Source of the DNA: Paracoccaceae bacterium
GTDB lineage: Bacteria > Pseudomonadota > Alphaproteobacteria > Rhodobacterales > Rhodobacteraceae
DNA: 8,476 nucleotides
NCBI GenBank assembly: GCA_029881635.1
Contig: JAOUMG010000056.1
Coordinates: 1-8,476 of the forward strand
Direction of reading: 5' to 3'
The notes beneath the pieces were generated by a model. It made no database searches, had not been told where the DNA came from, and worked only from the letters and a program-made list of their open reading frames with translations. The position numbers were made by a program, and so were the translations under genes. Below, piece by piece: positions 6,685 through 8,476 of this stretch. Numbering within the stretch: position 1 is the first letter of the stretch; every line of letters begins with the position of its first letter.

Positions 6685-7167
6685 TCACTTGCGTTTCAGA
6701 TCAGCGGCAAGGTGAAATCCGATGCGGCGCGGCTCTTCTTCTTCGACCGCTTTGGGTAGGGCGCGCAGCATGACATTCAACTGACTGACATGCTGGATGA
6801 GCTGTGTGCGGGCGTTTCCTTCATCTGTGCCGTAAAAAGTTATCACATCAGGATCAAAGAAACCCATTCCCTCAATTCGCATCACGCCGGCATCCCCGCC
6901 GGTGAATCCCATCGCAACCTCATGTGCATTGTCGAGTTGCGTTTCAAAATTCTGGATGTACAGAATTAACCGTTCATAAGCCCATTGTGCAGGGCTTTTT
7001 GCGTCAATATCCTCGGCCGACATGCCTTCAGGTAGCGGTTCCAATTCTGCGGTTCTGGGGGGATTCTTACCGGTATGAACAACGCGTGCACAAGGAATGG
7101 CCGTCGCCTCATGTGCCTCCGCCGACGTCTGGATCTGGTCGGTTATCTCTTCGTTTGCCATAGCCAT
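6685..7167 (-). CDS. DUF6173-like conserved protein of unknown function
   Basis: A 160-residue soluble, acidic protein without signal peptide or membrane segment, so probably cytoplasmic. The first 50 or so residues look variable and unstructured. The conserved core begins KSPAQWAYERLILYIQNFE (57-75), continues EVAMGFTGGDAGVMRIEGMG (83-102) and FFDPDVITFYGTD (103-115), then RTQLIQHVSQLNVMLRALPK (120-139), and ends with EPRRIGFHLA. These blocks match my memory of the alphaproteobacterial DUF6173 family; the function is not known to me. ATG 7167 (AGGA six bases upstream) and ATG 7161 (GGAG seven bases upstream) are both plausible starts. Either way the start lies inside the 3' end of the MBL hydrolase gene, overlapping it by 25 or 19 bases, which suggests translational coupling. 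Confidence 0.82.
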   Translation of the reverse strand: MAMANEEITDQIQTSAEAHEATAIPCARVVHTGKNPPRTAELEPLPEGMSAEDIDAKSPAQWAYERLILYIQNFETQLDNAHEVAMGFTGGDAGVMRIEGMGFFDPDVITFYGTDEGNARTQLIQHVSQLNVMLRALPKAVEEEEPRRIGFHLAADLKRK

Positions 7168-8198
7168 GCTCCGTCCTGCCGCATTATGCGCGTCACCCGA
7201 CCCGCCTTGAGCAAATGGTTAAGGTGTGCAACCGCTTCCACAAGTGCCAATCCATATTCGCCCTCGCCTATCTGACGCTTGAAAATGGTCAAAAAGCAAC
7301 CGACCGCGGTATCGGGTTCACGAAGATGTTCCTCGAGCCGTGCCAAAGCGCCGATATGATTGTCGATCATCTGACCTAGCCGCATGTCCAAACCCGTGAA
7401 CGGAAGTTTGTGCCCCGGCAGGATCAGATGGTTCGGTTGGGCGTGGCGCTGAAAATCTGCGCAGCTATCCAGCCATTCGCCCAAGGGATCGGCATCCGGC
7501 TCCGTCGCATAAACCCCGATATTGGCAGAGATGGAGGGAAGCAATTGATCACCACCCAGAATCAAATGGTCATCCTGGCTCCAGAAAGTTGCATGTTCCG
7601 GCGCATGACCATTGCCGATGCGCACGTGCCAATTGCGACCGCCCATATGGATTTTCGTTCCTTCGGTGATACGCGTATAGCCCAGCGGCAAGCGCGCGAC
7701 GACATCAGCAAAGTTGAATGGCCGTTCCTTTGCACGCCTATCCAGCAGCCCCGCATCCATCCCGGCAGCGCGCCAGAAGGCCAATGTCTCGGCCACAGGT
7801 ACGGGTTGTTCGTCCAGCACCAGCATACGTGCAAAAAGCCAGGATGTTCGGGTGGTGACCAGCTCGGCCCCGAGCGACTGAAACCAGCCGGCCAGGCCGA
7901 TATGATCCGGGTGATAATGCGTCACCACAACACGGTTCACCGGCTTGCCGGCCAACGGACCTTTCAGGGCGGTTTCCCAGATCGCGCGGGTTTTGCGCGT
8001 ATCGAAACCGGTATCAATCACCGTCCATCCGTCACCGTCGTCAAGCGCATAGACATTGACGTGATCAAGTGCCATCGGCAGCGGCAGCCGCAACCAGAGA
8101 ACTCCGGGGGCGATTTCTATCGCGTCGCCCGCTTTTGGCGGCGTTTCAAAGGGGTAGCGGATACCAACTGACCGGCCGTCTGCCAATGGAATATTCAT
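7143..8198 (-). CDS. Metallo-beta-lactamase fold hydrolase (glyoxalase II/LACTB2-like)
   Basis: A 351-residue cytoplasmic MBL-fold enzyme, expected to bind two metal ions, usually zinc, and hydrolyse an ester, thioester or related bond. All metal ligands are visible: THYHPDHIGLAG at 93-104 (His94, His96, Asp98, His99), GHAPEH at 197-202 (His198), GGDQLL at 215-220 (Asp217) and PGHKLPF at 261-267 (His263). The N-terminal strands LWLRLPL...HVNVYAL and WTVIDTGFD (58-66) are typical of the fold. The C-terminal 70-80 residues (from about 272), with LARLEEHL and AVAHLNHLLKAGRV, look like the helical/winged-helix extension of LACTB2-like proteins. Its ATG at 8198 shares one base with the stop of the acyl-CoA dehydrogenase gene (TGATG) and has no good ribosome binding site, so translation is probably coupled. 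The pairing makes a CoA-thioester or related metabolite a reasonable but unproven substrate. Confidence 0.9.
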   Translation of the reverse strand: MNIPLADGRSVGIRYPFETPPKAGDAIEIAPGVLWLRLPLPMALDHVNVYALDDGDGWTVIDTGFDTRKTRAIWETALKGPLAGKPVNRVVVTHYHPDHIGLAGWFQSLGAELVTTRTSWLFARMLVLDEQPVPVAETLAFWRAAGMDAGLLDRRAKERPFNFADVVARLPLGYTRITEGTKIHMGGRNWHVRIGNGHAPEHATFWSQDDHLILGGDQLLPSISANIGVYATEPDADPLGEWLDSCADFQRHAQPNHLILPGHKLPFTGLDMRLGQMIDNHIGALARLEEHLREPDTAVGCFLTIFKRQIGEGEYGLALVEAVAHLNHLLKAGRVTRIMRQDGAWLWQTKR

Positions 8199-8476
8199 CA
8201 GGATGCCAGATCGTCAGGCGACAGGGCGAAAAGACCGTCAGCCCCTTCGCGGGCTTCGGCCAGCAGCCCGTGAAACTGGGGCAAAAGCCGCCGGATATAG
8301 ACCCGCGCCAGCGCCGGGCGCGGGCCCGCGCCCCCTTCGGCCAATGCGGCACGAAGGTGAAAATGTGCACCCAGCACACGGGCAAATGCCTTTTGGAATG
8401 GGACGGCCCCGGCAAACCGGTCTGGCATGTCCTGCCCCAGCAGCCATTCCACTGCCTCCCGCAGGGTTTCAGCCGC
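8198..8476 (-). CDS. Acyl-CoA dehydrogenase, C-terminal end, cut by the right edge
   Basis: The last 92 codons of a gene that enters from the right edge; no true start is in the window. The residues contain a helical stretch with TLREAVEWLLGQ, VPFQKAFARVLGAHFHLRAAL, RVYIRRLLPQF and EAREGADGLFALSPDDLA. This helical pattern, with an Ala/Arg-rich helix then RxYxxxLLPQ and GADxLFAL, resembles the extra C-terminal domain of long acyl-CoA dehydrogenases such as the DmdC (3-methylmercaptopropionyl-CoA dehydrogenase) group. Those enzymes put a 2,3 double bond into an acyl-CoA and pass electrons to ETF. The catalytic and FAD-binding core is outside the window, so substrate cannot be judged. A GTG at 8452 could be mistaken for a start, but the frame is open to the edge and codes family-like sequence before it. 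Confidence 0.75.
   Translation of the reverse strand, partial: AAETLREAVEWLLGQDMPDRFAGAVPFQKAFARVLGAHFHLRAALAEGGAGPRPALARVYIRRLLPQFHGLLAEAREGADGLFALSPDDLAS

Noticed and set aside
7410..8171. Plus-strand open frame of 253 codons
   Set aside because: It is antisense to the MBL hydrolase, which has all its metal-binding motifs; the antisense product resembles no family.
1..8476. Search for CRISPR repeats, tRNA or rRNA genes, insertion sequence ends, phage genes or toxin-antitoxin pairs
   Set aside because: None seen by eye; almost all of the sequence is accounted for by coding genes with short gaps.

Overview
The window looks like ordinary chromosomal DNA of an alphaproteobacterium, most likely of the Rhodobacterales (Roseobacter/Rhodobacter type). 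The clues are protein families: a 44-residue aa3-type cytochrome c oxidase subunit IV, a DUF6173-like protein, an ETF-ubiquinone oxidoreductase, and the C-terminus of an acyl-CoA dehydrogenase of the DmdC-like group. GC content is moderate and gene packing is tight. I see no tRNA, rRNA, CRISPR array, insertion sequence or phage gene, and no clear compositional break.

Layout. Left block (minus strand, 1-2653): two tandem paralogous membrane proteins of the PAP2/Aur1-Ipt1 type. The first (2653 to 1649) overlaps the second (1652 to 669) by four bases (ATGA). They are followed after 91 bases by an ETF-ubiquinone oxidoreductase that runs off the left edge. Middle block (plus strand, 2808-5723): greA, a two-transmembrane protein of unknown function (3300-4337), and an FAD-linked D-2-hydroxyacid dehydrogenase-like protein (4365-5723). 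The gaps are only 21 and 27 bases, so this is probably one operon. Right block (minus strand, 8476-5816): the end of an acyl-CoA dehydrogenase, a metallo-beta-lactamase-fold hydrolase joined to it by TGATG, a DUF6173-like protein whose start overlaps the hydrolase end, the small oxidase subunit IV, and a lipoprotein that may carry a circularly permuted papain-like fold.

Functional links. Acyl-CoA dehydrogenases pass electrons to ETF and then through ETF-QO to ubiquinone. D-2-hydroxyacid dehydrogenases of the FAD-oxidase_C type often do the same or reduce quinone or cytochrome c directly. Oxidase subunit IV sits at the end of the respiratory chain. The window therefore holds several respiratory or flavin-oxidation genes, but on separate transcription units, so a shared pathway is not shown.

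The points most worth a second look are the tandem PAP2-like pair with a non-canonical third motif, the lipoprotein with a possible permuted His...Cys catalytic arrangement, the uncharacterised membrane protein between greA and the dehydrogenase, and the very tight acyl-CoA dehydrogenase/MBL/DUF6173 junctions. I found no strong sign of an entirely new system.
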